This document shows positions 56,568 through 64,000 of a stretch of DNA of 64,000 nt, in pieces. Each line of letters opens with the position of its first letter. Position 1 is the stretch's first letter. The notes beneath the pieces are model-generated. The model had not been told where the DNA came from, made no database searches, and worked only from the letters and a program-made list of their open reading frames with translations. Position numbers and translations under genes: made by a program. The stretch comes from Pseudomonadales bacterium (GTDB taxonomy: Bacteria; Pseudomonadota; Gammaproteobacteria; Pseudomonadales; Pseudohongiellaceae). Where the stretch lies: positions 39,297 through 103,296 of the forward strand of contig JAJDSZ010000090.1 of NCBI GenBank assembly GCA_022827425.1, in the 5' to 3' direction.

Positions 56568-58472
56568 ATGCACTACGGCAACAGCTTTGACGTGATTGTG
56601 GTCGGCGGCGGCCACGCCGGGACCGAGGCTGCGCTGGCTTCGGCCCGGCAGGGCGCCAACACCCTGCTGGTCACCCACAACATCGAAACTATCGGTCAAA
56701 TGTCTTGCAATCCCGCGGTGGGCGGCATTGGCAAGAGCCATCTCGTGCGGGAAATCGACGCACTCGGCGGCGCCATGGCCCGGGCGGTGGACCGGGCCGG
56801 CATTCAGTTCCGGGTATTGAACGCCAGCAAGGGCCCGGCGGTGCGATCCACCCGGGCACAGGCCGACCGCGCCCTGTATCGAGTGGCAATCCGGCGAATC
56901 GTGGAGAATCAGCCCCGGCTTTCCCTGCTGCAGCAATCCGTTGACGATCTGCTCATGGAGGGCGTGCGTGCGGTGGGCGTGGTGACCGGGCTCGGCATTG
57001 CCATCCGCGCCGGCGCAGTAGTGCTCACCGCGGGCACTTTTCTCGGCGGCAGCATGCATGTGGGCCTCGCCAACGCCTCCGGCGGGCGCGCCGGCGACCC
57101 GCCCGCCATTGCCCTGGCCCGCCGTCTGCGGGAGCTGCCGTTCCGGGTGGACCGGCTGAAAACCGGCACGCCACCCCGGCTGGATGCGAAAAGCCTCGAT
57201 TTCTCCGTGATGCAGGAACAGCGGGGAGATGATCCCGCGCCGGTCATGTCTTTCCTCGGCCGGCGCGAAGAACACCCGCGGCAGATTGCTTGCCACATAG
57301 CCGCCACCAATGATGCCTGCCACCAGATCATTCGCGGCGCCCTGGACCGCTCCCCCATGTACACCGGGCTGATCGAAGGCGCCGGGCCACGCTATTGCCC
57401 TTCCATTGAAGACAAGGTGACGCGCTTCGCCGACAAGGCATCGCACCAGATTTTCGTCGAGCCGGAAGGGCTGGATGTGGCCGAGATCTACCCCAACGGC
57501 ATTTCCACCAGCCTCCCCTTCGATGCCCAGCTCGCCATGGTGCGCTGTATCCGGGGTTTTGAAAACGCCCATATCACCCGGCCGGGCTACGCCATCGAGT
57601 ATGACTTTTTCGACCCCAGGGACCTGCGTTATTCGCTGGAAAGCAGATTCGTTCCCGGCCTGTATCTCGCCGGCCAGATCAATGGCACCACGGGTTATGA
57701 AGAGGCCGCCGCCCAGGGTCTGCTGGCGGGGCTTAACGCCGCCCGGGCCGTTGCCGGCCTCGACTACTGGTGTCCCCGGCGCGACCAGGCCTACATCGGC
57801 GTGCTGGTGGATGATCTGATCCGCCTTGGTGCCAGCGAACCCTATCGCATGTTTACCAGCCGGGCCGAGTACCGCCTCAGCCTGCGGGAAGACAACGCCG
57901 ACCAGCGCCTGACCCCCGCCGGCCGGGAAATGAAGCTGGTGAGCGATGAGCGCTGGCGCGTTTTCAACGAAAAACAGGAAATGGTGGAAGCGGAATTGCA
58001 AAGGCTGCGCAGTTGCCGGGTGCATCCCTCGAATGAATCCGCGGCAAGGCTGAATACCACGCTGGAGCGGCCGCTCTCCCGGGAGCAAACCCTGGCGGAA
58101 CTGCTCGCCCGGCCCGAACTGAGCCACGAAAAGCTGATGAAACTGATCCAGCCGGAATGGTTGCCGCCGGATTCGCCGATTGCCCGGCAGGCCGCCGAAC
58201 AAGTGGAAATCCAACTCAAGTACCAGGGCTATATCGAGCGCCAGCGAGGTGAAATCGAGCAACTGCGGCGGCAGGAAGACACCATCCTGCCGCCGGAACT
58301 CGATTATGCCGCCATGCCCGGACTGTCCAATGAACTGCGGCAGAAACTCACCGGGGCAAGGCCGGAAAATCTCGGCCGGGCCGCGCGCATCCCGGGAATG
58401 ACGCCGGCGGCACTGTCGCTCATTCTGGTGTATCTGAAGAAACAGCAGCCCCCGCGGCGCAAAGCCAGTTGA
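56568..58472 (+). CDS. mnmG: tRNA U34 carboxymethylaminomethyl synthase, FAD subunit
   Basis: 634-aa FAD protein, partner of MnmE. FAD motif [80 protein letters not shown], and the C-terminal [12 protein letters not shown] part. Followed by rsmG with a TTGA overlap. Confidence 0.98.
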   Translation: MHYGNSFDVIVVGGGHAGTEAALASARQGANTLLVTHNIETIGQMSCNPAVGGIGKSHLVREIDALGGAMARAVDRAGIQFRVLNASKGPAVRSTRAQADRALYRVAIRRIVENQPRLSLLQQSVDDLLMEGVRAVGVVTGLGIAIRAGAVVLTAGTFLGGSMHVGLANASGGRAGDPPAIALARRLRELPFRVDRLKTGTPPRLDAKSLDFSVMQEQRGDDPAPVMSFLGRREEHPRQIACHIAATNDACHQIIRGALDRSPMYTGLIEGAGPRYCPSIEDKVTRFADKASHQIFVEPEGLDVAEIYPNGISTSLPFDAQLAMVRCIRGFENAHITRPGYAIEYDFFDPRDLRYSLESRFVPGLYLAGQINGTTGYEEAAAQGLLAGLNAARAVAGLDYWCPRRDQAYIGVLVDDLIRLGASEPYRMFTSRAEYRLSLREDNADQRLTPAGREMKLVSDERWRVFNEKQEMVEAELQRLRSCRVHPSNESAARLNTTLERPLSREQTLAELLARPELSHEKLMKLIQPEWLPPDSPIARQAAEQVEIQLKYQGYIERQRGEIEQLRRQEDTILPPELDYAAMPGLSNELRQKLTGARPENLGRAARIPGMTPAALSLILVYLKKQQPPRRKAS

Positions 58473-59110
58473 ACCGGGGGGAGGAAGCCAGGGGCCTGCA
58501 AGCCAGGCTGCTTGCCGGCGCTACCGGGCTTGGGGCCGATCTCACCACCGCGGACGCCCGCCTGCTGCTGGATTACCTGCGCCTGCTCGACCGGTGGAAT
58601 GCCCGGTTCAATCTGACAGGAGACTCCGGCCCCGGCAAGATGCTTGACCGGCATGTGCTTGACAGTCTTTCCATCGCAGCCTGGATAGCAGGTGAAACCG
58701 TGGTGGACGCCGGCAGCGGCGCCGGCCTGCCCGGTATTCCCCTGGCGGTGCTGTTTCCGCAAAAGCGCTTTGTGCTCATCGACAGCAATGGCAAGAAGAC
58801 CCGCTTCCTGTTCCAGGCGAAACTCGATCTCGGCCTTGCCAATATCGATATCGTCCATGAAAGAATCGAAAATTTCCCCGGCCCGGCGGATACCGTGGTT
58901 TGCAGAGCGCTGGCGGGTCTCGGCAAAAGCGTGGAGAAGACACAGCATTTGTTGGCAGACGGGGCTATTCTTGTTTCCATGCGGGGGCGCCATCCCGGCG
59001 GGGAACTTGCGCGCCTGCCGGACAACTGCAAAGTGGCCTTCGTGGAGCGGCTTCAGGTGCCTGGCGCCGCAAGCCGCCACGTTGTGGGAATCCGCCATGG
59101 CGGCGATTGA
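58469..59110 (+). CDS. rsmG: 16S rRNA m7G527 methyltransferase
   Basis: 213 aa. SAM-binding [32 protein letters not shown] before it; [13 protein letters not shown] after. TTG start overlaps the mnmG TGA, so it depends on coupling. Next gene starts 24 bases later. Confidence 0.94.
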   Translation: MNRGEEARGLQARLLAGATGLGADLTTADARLLLDYLRLLDRWNARFNLTGDSGPGKMLDRHVLDSLSIAAWIAGETVVDAGSGAGLPGIPLAVLFPQKRFVLIDSNGKKTRFLFQAKLDLGLANIDIVHERIENFPGPADTVVCRALAGLGKSVEKTQHLLADGAILVSMRGRHPGGELARLPDNCKVAFVERLQVPGAASRHVVGIRHGGD

Positions 59111-59134
59111 TTGAAACTTCCGGAACAGCCAGCA

Positions 59135-59962
59135 ATGGGCGCCATACTCGCGATCAGCAACCAGAAAGGTGGAGTGGGAAAAACCACCACCGCGGTAAAC
59201 CTTGCCGCGGCCCTGTACGCCACCCGCAATTCGGTGCTGCTGTTGGATATGGACCCCCAGGGCAACGCCACCATGGGCTGCGGCGTGGTGAAGACCGAGC
59301 TGGAAAACTCGGTCTGCGAATGGCTCATGGGAGATGCCGGCGTTGAACAGGTGCTGCGCAAATCCGTGGACGCCGGATTCGACCTGTTGCCCGCCAACAG
59401 CGATCTGGTGGCGGCGGAAGTCTGGTTGATGGAAAAACGGCATGAGGACGGCAGGCTGCGGGAATTGTTGGCGCAGTTCGCGGAAAATTACAACTTTGTC
59501 CTCATCGACTGTCCGCCGGCACTGAACATTCTCACCATCAACGCGCTGACCGCGGCCACCGGTCTGGTGATACCCGTACAGTGCGAGTACTATGCCCTGG
59601 AAGGTCTGTCGGCGCTGCTGGAAACCATGGAGGCGATCCGGGCGCGGTCGAATCCGGCGCTGAAAATCGAAGGCATCGTGCGCACCATGTACGACCGCCG
59701 CAATCGATTGACCATGGAAGTCAATTCGCAGTTGCACAAATTCTTCGGCAATGCGGTGTACCAGACCGTGGTGCCGCGCAATATCCGGCTGGCGGAGGCG
59801 CCGGGTTTCGGCCAATCCGTGCTCAGCTATGATCGCCGCTCCCGTGGCGCGATGGCCTATCTGGCGCTGGCGGGAGAATTGCAGCGCCGCCGGGATGCGC
59901 CGGCGGCGCCGCAAACAGGCGGACCCGGGGAAAGCGGGATTATGGAGCAGGAAAACAAATGA
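59135..59962 (+). CDS. parA: Chromosome partitioning ATPase ParA
   Basis: 275-aa Walker-type ATPase that moves ParB-parS complexes. Deviant Walker A QKGGVGKTT at residues 10-18; DMDPQGNATMG; FVLIDCPPALN; QCEYYALEGL. ATG at 59135 with GGAAC upstream is chosen; a TTG at 59111 would extend it by eight residues. Overlaps parB by four bases. Confidence 0.97.
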   Translation: MGAILAISNQKGGVGKTTTAVNLAAALYATRNSVLLLDMDPQGNATMGCGVVKTELENSVCEWLMGDAGVEQVLRKSVDAGFDLLPANSDLVAAEVWLMEKRHEDGRLRELLAQFAENYNFVLIDCPPALNILTINALTAATGLVIPVQCEYYALEGLSALLETMEAIRARSNPALKIEGIVRTMYDRRNRLTMEVNSQLHKFFGNAVYQTVVPRNIRLAEAPGFGQSVLSYDRRSRGAMAYLALAGELQRRRDAPAAPQTGGPGESGIMEQENK

Positions 59963-60903
59963 CTACAAGAAAACTGGGCCGGGGCCTCGATGCCCTGCTG
60001 GGCAATCGAGACCCCGGATCGGTCTCGGCGCTGATGACTCAACAACCCCCGTCCCAGGCCCCGGACGGCAGCCTGCGAGACATCCCCGTGGACCTGATCC
60101 AGCCCGGAGAATTCCAGCCCCGGCGTGACATGAAAGCCCAGTCGCTTGAAGAACTCGCCCAGTCCATTGCCGAGCAGGGGGTCATGCAGCCCGTGGTGGT
60201 GCGCGAGCTTGGCAATGGCCGTTTTGAACTGATCGCCGGCGAGCGCCGCTGGCGCGCCTGCCAGCTCAGCAAACGGCATTCGATACCCGCCATCGTCAAG
60301 AAGGCGGCGGATCGCGACGCCATCAGCATGGCCCTGATCGAGAATATCCAGCGGGAAGACCTGAGCCCCATGGAACTGGCCAATGCCCTGCAGCGGCTGC
60401 AGCGGGAATTCGGCATGACCCAGCAGCAAGTGGCCGAAGCCGTGGGCAAATCAAGGGAATCGGTAGCCAACCTGCTGCGCCTGCTCGGCCTCGAAGCCGA
60501 AGTGCGGCAACTGCTCGAAGGCCGCAAGATCGAAATGGGCCATGCCCGGGCCCTGCTCGGCGCCGCCGGAGCGGAACAGGCCCGCCTCGCCCGGGAAGTC
60601 GTCAGCAAAGGCCTCAATGTGCGCCAGACCGAAGAACTCGTCCGCCGCCAGCCCGTAGACTCCGGCAGAGACAGGAAGCCAGGCGAAAACAGGGACCCCG
60701 ACCTGCTGCGCCTCGAAGAGAACCTCAGTCAACGCCTCGGCGCCCGCGTAGCCATCCGGCACACCGCCAAGGGCAAGGGCAAACTCATCATCAACTACAA
60801 CAACCCCGCCGAACTCGAAGGCATCCTCGCCCATATCAACGAGGAGCCTGCGCCGCGGGAATTCGCGAAAGAGAAAATTCGCTATCGCCGCGCCCCTGGC
60901 TGA
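59959..60903 (+). CDS. parB: Chromosome partitioning protein ParB (CTPase)
   Basis: 314 aa. Start KLGRGLDALLG; ParB/Srx domain with DLIQPGEFQPRRDM and LIAGERRWRACQLSKR (CTP-binding C-motif region), ALIENIQREDLSPMELANAL, helix-turn-helix MTQQQVAEAVGKSRESVANLLR, and a C-terminal dimer domain. The last about 18 residues (PAPREFAKEKIRYRRAPG) are encoded by a family A repeat and resemble the tail of the C39 exporter. Normal ParB ends with the dimerisation helix near this point. Confidence 0.97.
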   Translation: MTTRKLGRGLDALLGNRDPGSVSALMTQQPPSQAPDGSLRDIPVDLIQPGEFQPRRDMKAQSLEELAQSIAEQGVMQPVVVRELGNGRFELIAGERRWRACQLSKRHSIPAIVKKAADRDAISMALIENIQREDLSPMELANALQRLQREFGMTQQQVAEAVGKSRESVANLLRLLGLEAEVRQLLEGRKIEMGHARALLGAAGAEQARLAREVVSKGLNVRQTEELVRRQPVDSGRDRKPGENRDPDLLRLEENLSQRLGARVAIRHTAKGKGKLIINYNNPAELEGILAHINEEPAPREFAKEKIRYRRAPG

Positions 60904-60920
60904 TCGATCAAGGCGAATAT
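60843..60920. repeat. Family A repeat at the parB 3' end
   Basis: GGAGCCTGCGCCGCGGGAAT, TCGCGAAAGAGAAAATTCGC, TATCGCCGCG, then CTGATCGATCAAGGCGAATAT. Shares about 60 bases with 26935-26999, including the TGA stop and 17 bases after it. Confidence 0.75.
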
Positions 60921-60957
60921 CGGCCCGTTCCTTGCCGGATTCATGCCTCCGTTTTCC

Positions 60958-60986
60958 TTGACATCCAGACGATGAATGGCCAGAAT
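60958..60986 (+). promoter_or_regulatory. tRNA-Met promoter
   Basis: TTGACA at 60958-60963, a 17-base spacer, CAGAAT at 60981-60986; tRNA begins 35 bases downstream. Confidence 0.65.
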
Positions 60987-61020
60987 TCGCCGCCTTTCCT
61001 GGCGTACTATCTCGCTTGCT

Positions 61021-61097
61021 GGCTATGTAGCTCAGTTGGTCAGAGCACAGCACTCATAATGCTGGGGTCGCTGGTTCAAATCCAGCCATAGCCACCA
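61021..61097 (+). tRNA. tRNA-Met (CAT anticodon, elongator)
   Basis: 77 nt with encoded CCA. Acceptor GGCTATG pairs with CATAGCC; D arm GCTC/GAGC; anticodon stem CAGCA/TGCTG around CTCATAA with CAT at 61055-61057; T arm GCTGG-TTCAAAT-CCAGC. Closely like the E. coli elongator tRNA-Met. It lacks the C1-A72 mismatch of the initiator. Confidence 0.95.
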
Positions 61098-61126
61098 TTA
61101 CCCCGCCTTTCGCCCAACCGTGGCGA

Positions 61127-62599
61127 TCAGGCTTCCGTTGCAATCTTCTCGGCGGCCAGGGCTTCCCGCACCTCATCGAGGTTGCGCACCAGATCGGTGT
61201 TCTTGTCCAGCACCTTGATCATCATGGTGGAGAGTTCGGCCCTGGGAACTTCCAGAAAGTCCTGCACCCTGGCGAGCGCGGCGGACTGGGATTGGCACAG
61301 CTCTTCGTAAGTCAGGTCGATGCTGCGGTGGTTGCGGTACAACTCCCTCGCCGCTTCGTGGCGCCGCCGGTCTTCGCGCACATAGGCGAGCAAGTCAGCG
61401 ATATCGACTTGGAAGGGGCGCGGTTTCGGGCGCTGGCGGCTGAATCGAATCGAGAACACGCCGGTTTGCTTCGTCGCCTGGAGAGAAATGTACTGGTCAA
61501 GAATGTTGGCCCTTCTCAGGTGCAGTACTCTGATGTCCTTGTCGGCGACAATGAGATCGCGAAACACCCGATACTCGGGCAGCAGCAACTCTTCGAGCTT
61601 GAACTTGAACCCGACGCACTGGTTTCCGGCGGGATTGAAACCGACGTCATAGAGAAAGGCCTCGGGCCTTTGTTCGTGGTAGCTTTGCAGCCAGTCGTCA
61701 ATGGCAGTTCCCTGCTTGCGCAAGGCATGGTAGGGACCTGCGGATTCACGGGGCGCGGCGAGTATCTCGCCATGGCAAAGCACCCGCGGATGCGAGTCGA
61801 GCAGCGTACTGAGCATGGAACTGCCGCAGCGGGCGGTATTGCTGATAATGAACTTGTCGTTGCGCTTGCCGGCGAGTGGCAAGCCGGCTCGTGCCGGCTG
61901 TTGCGGTTCCTTCCCATCTGCGCGGGTCCCTTGAGGTTCCGCTTTTGTGGCATCGACTTGGCTTGCCGGGCTTTCCAGCCGCGGCGCGTGTTTGCCCAGC
62001 CAATCGAGAATCCGGGCAACGGCTTCCTTGACCGAAAGCTCGCCGGTATCGACCCGCACTTCAGGCTCCAGCGGCGCCTCATAGGGTGAATCGATGCCGG
62101 TGAAATCGGGAATCTCGCCCCGTCTGGCCATGGCGTACAGGCCTTTCGGGTCCCGCGCTTCACAAACGTCGAGTGGCGCATCGACGAAAATCTCGATGAA
62201 TTCCCTTTTGGCAAAGAGAGCCCGGGCCGCGTCCCGTTGTGAGCGCAGGGGGGAGATCAGGGCGACAATGACGATCAGGCCGGCGTCCACCATGAGCTTG
62301 GCGGTCTCCGCCGCGCGCCGCACATTCTCCATCCGGTCTTCGAGACTGAAGCCGAGATTGCTGTTCAATCCGTGCCTGAGATTGTCGCCATCGAGCAGGT
62401 AGGTATGCTTGCCGAAACTCTGGATTTCCTGCTCCAGCCGGTCGGCGATAGTGGATTTGCCAGCCCCGGAAAGCCCGGTCAGCCAGAGAATCATCGGCCA
62501 CTGGTCAAGATTGCGCGCCCGCTCGGCCTTGCCGACCCTGGTCTGCTGCCAAGAGACATTGGCGCTTGAGGTCTGCCCGCCCGGCTCGTGATCAATCAT
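61127..62599 (-). CDS. Adenylylsulfate kinase-sulfotransferase fusion
   Basis: 490 aa, two domains. Residues 1-205: APS kinase (CysC) with TGLSGAGKST (Walker A, 41-50), LLDGDNLRHGLNSNLGFS, and ISPLRSQRDAAR/DPKGLYAMARRGEI. Linker of about 40 residues rich in Ala, Pro, Gln. Residues 247-490: sulfotransferase with a 5'-phosphosulfate loop ISNTARCGSSMLSTLLDSHP and RANILDQYISLQ for 3'-phosphate binding. It would make PAPS and pass the sulfate on. The acceptor is unknown. ATG at 62599 is chosen; upstream codons are not conserved-looking. Confidence 0.88.
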   Translation of the reverse strand: MIDHEPGGQTSSANVSWQQTRVGKAERARNLDQWPMILWLTGLSGAGKSTIADRLEQEIQSFGKHTYLLDGDNLRHGLNSNLGFSLEDRMENVRRAAETAKLMVDAGLIVIVALISPLRSQRDAARALFAKREFIEIFVDAPLDVCEARDPKGLYAMARRGEIPDFTGIDSPYEAPLEPEVRVDTGELSVKEAVARILDWLGKHAPRLESPASQVDATKAEPQGTRADGKEPQQPARAGLPLAGKRNDKFIISNTARCGSSMLSTLLDSHPRVLCHGEILAAPRESAGPYHALRKQGTAIDDWLQSYHEQRPEAFLYDVGFNPAGNQCVGFKFKLEELLLPEYRVFRDLIVADKDIRVLHLRRANILDQYISLQATKQTGVFSIRFSRQRPKPRPFQVDIADLLAYVREDRRRHEAARELYRNHRSIDLTYEELCQSQSAALARVQDFLEVPRAELSTMMIKVLDKNTDLVRNLDEVREALAAEKIATEA

Positions 62600-62691
62600 G
62601 CTGTTTCGCCGCCCATACCGCGAGCGGACTCTACCATAATTCGCCCCGCAAACTGGCGCGGGGGTGGGGAGACCAGATCGCGATTGACGGG

Positions 62692-64000
62692 TCAGGAGCC
62701 GCTGGACGGAAAGGAGAATTGCGGGCCGGCGGAGTCGCCCGGCTTGCGGGGGAGCCAGCGCTGGGTCATGGTTTTGCGGCGGGTGTAGAAGCGAATCGCA
62801 TCGGGGCCGTGGACATACAGGTCGCCGAACAGCGAGCGCTTCCAGCCGCCGAAACTCTGGCTCGCCACGGGAACCGGCAAGGCCACATTGATGCCCACCA
62901 TGCCGATTTGCGCTTCGTTGGAGAAGCGCCGGGCGGCTTCGCCGTCCCGGGTGAACAGGGCGGCGCCGTTGCCGTACTTGTGGGAATTGACGAGTTCGAT
63001 CGCCCCGGCAAGACTGTCCACCCGCAGCAGGCACAAGACCGGACCAAAGATTTCGTCCTGGTAAATCGCCATCTGCGGCTTTACCCGGTCGAACAGGCAG
63101 GCGCCGATGAAGAAGCCGTTTTCGTATCCCGGCACTATCAGGCCGCGCCCGTCCACCGTGAGTTCGGCGCCCTGGCCGATTCCCTGCTCGATGTAGCCAA
63201 GCACCCTTTCGAGACTTTCCCGGGACACCAGCGGCCCCATGTCATTCTGATTGTCGCCGCCGGGGCCCACCCGCAGGGCGGCGATCCGCTGCCGCAGCAA
63301 GCCCGCCAGTTGGTCCCCGGTTTCCTCGCCGACGCACACCGCCACCGAAATCGCCATGCAACGCTGGCCACAGGAACCATAGGCGGCGCCCATGAGGGCA
63401 TCGGCGCTTGCGGCGAGATCGGCATCGGGCAGGATGACGGCATGATTCTTGGCCCCGCCAAGCGCCTGAACGCGCTTGCCAGCAGCGGTGGCTCGGCGGT
63501 AAATCGATTCCGCCACCGGGGTCGAGCCCACAAAACTCGCCGCCTGCACGCGGTCGTTGTCGAGCAGGGCTTCCACAGCTTCCCGGCCACCATTGACCAC
63601 ATTGAACACGCCATCGGGCAATCCAGCCTGCCGCAGCAGCCTTGCGATATATAGCGAGGCGCCCGGGTCGCGCTCGGAAGGCTTGAGCACAAAGGTGTTG
63701 CCGCAGCAGATCGCCAGCGGATACATCCACATGGGCACCATGACGGGAAAATTGAATGGCGTAATGCCGGCGACCACGCCGAGCGGCTGCAATTCCGACC
63801 AACTGTCAATGCCCGGGCCCGCGTCCCGCGAGTGTTCGCCCTTGAGCAATTCGGCGATTCCGCAGGCGTATTCCACGACTTCGATGCCGCGTTGCAGTTC
63901 TCCCCGGGCGTCGTTCAGCACCTTGCCATGCTCGCTGGTGACGATCCGGCAAATTTCGTCGGCGTGCCGTTCAAGCAACTCGCGGAAGCGGAACATGATA
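62692..64000 (-). CDS. mmsA: Methylmalonate-semialdehyde dehydrogenase (5' partial)
   Basis: CoA-acylating aldehyde dehydrogenase of valine and inositol breakdown, running off the right edge of the window. GITPFNFPVMVPMWMYP, FVLKPSERDPGAS, SFVGSTPVAESIY, ALGGAKNHAVILPDAD and the catalytic YGSCGQRCMAIS, typical of MmsA rather than other ALDHs. QSFGGWKRSLFGD near the end. The visible Met at 63996 is internal (RFREL context); about 60 N-terminal residues are outside. Confidence 0.93.
   Translation of the reverse strand, partial: IMFRFRELLERHADEICRIVTSEHGKVLNDARGELQRGIEVVEYACGIAELLKGEHSRDAGPGIDSWSELQPLGVVAGITPFNFPVMVPMWMYPLAICCGNTFVLKPSERDPGASLYIARLLRQAGLPDGVFNVVNGGREAVEALLDNDRVQAASFVGSTPVAESIYRRATAAGKRVQALGGAKNHAVILPDADLAASADALMGAAYGSCGQRCMAISVAVCVGEETGDQLAGLLRQRIAALRVGPGGDNQNDMGPLVSRESLERVLGYIEQGIGQGAELTVDGRGLIVPGYENGFFIGACLFDRVKPQMAIYQDEIFGPVLCLLRVDSLAGAIELVNSHKYGNGAALFTRDGEAARRFSNEAQIGMVGINVALPVPVASQSFGGWKRSLFGDLYVHGPDAIRFYTRRKTMTQRWLPRKPGDSAGPQFSFPSSGS

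Noticed and set aside
56532..58262. 576-codon minus-strand frame opposite mnmG
   Set aside because: Shadow of mnmG; no family resemblance and no ribosome binding site.

Overview
The window is a GC-rich chromosomal segment of a gammaproteobacterium. The evidence is the replication-origin block (rpmH-rnpA-yidD-yidC-mnmE-mnmG-rsmG-parA-parB on one side; dnaA-dnaN-recF-gyrB on the other) running into gmhB-glyS-glyQ-acyltransferase-trkH-trkA-rsmB-fmt-def-dprA, an order like that of Pseudomonas and relatives. I cannot name the genus. Two 16-bp parS sites inside recF and DnaA boxes between dnaA and rpmH mark the origin region.

Layout. 1-10.4 kb: LPS core and lipid A genes (waaC, waaG, a carbamoyltransferase, a membrane glycosyltransferase, a lipid A acyltransferase, hldE), then an FAD oxidoreductase/aldo-keto reductase pair. 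10.4-19.7 kb: an accessory island with AT-rich patches. It holds an IS256-family element with an intact 9-bp target duplication, an IS5/IS1182-like remnant, a broken integrase, a vapBC-like toxin-antitoxin pair, MoxR/VWA-like genes and a RAYT transposase remnant. Nearly every recognisable gene here has lost its catalytic middle, mostly with the frame kept. 19.7-22.3 kb: waaA and pepQ, convergent and overlapping. 22.4-27.0 kb: a tight operon of an LpxL-like acyltransferase, an acyl carrier protein, an HlyD-type adaptor and a C39-peptidase ABC exporter. No precursor peptide is visible. 27.1-33.5 kb: a Y1-transposase-like protein without its catalytic motif, secreted proteins, malate synthase G, a secreted esterase-like hydrolase and an RTX protein cut by a stop codon just before its C-terminal tail. 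33.5-60.9 kb: the dprA-to-parB housekeeping block around the origin. 61-64 kb: an elongator tRNA-Met, an APS kinase-sulfotransferase fusion and the 3' part of mmsA.

Several families of short palindromic repeats lie between genes. One family reaches into coding sequence and gives unrelated proteins (the ABC exporter and ParB) nearly the same C-terminal tail. Two copies of a multi-hairpin MITE-like element, each with its own 4-bp target duplication, lie in 33.5-35.5 kb; one sits directly in front of def.

How the genes work together: waaC, waaG, hldE, gmhB, waaA and the acyltransferases build lipid A and inner core; dnaA, dnaN, gyrB, recF, parA, parB and parS run replication and segregation; def and fmt handle the formyl-methionine cycle; mnmE, mnmG, rsmG and rsmB modify tRNA and rRNA; trkA and trkH take up potassium.
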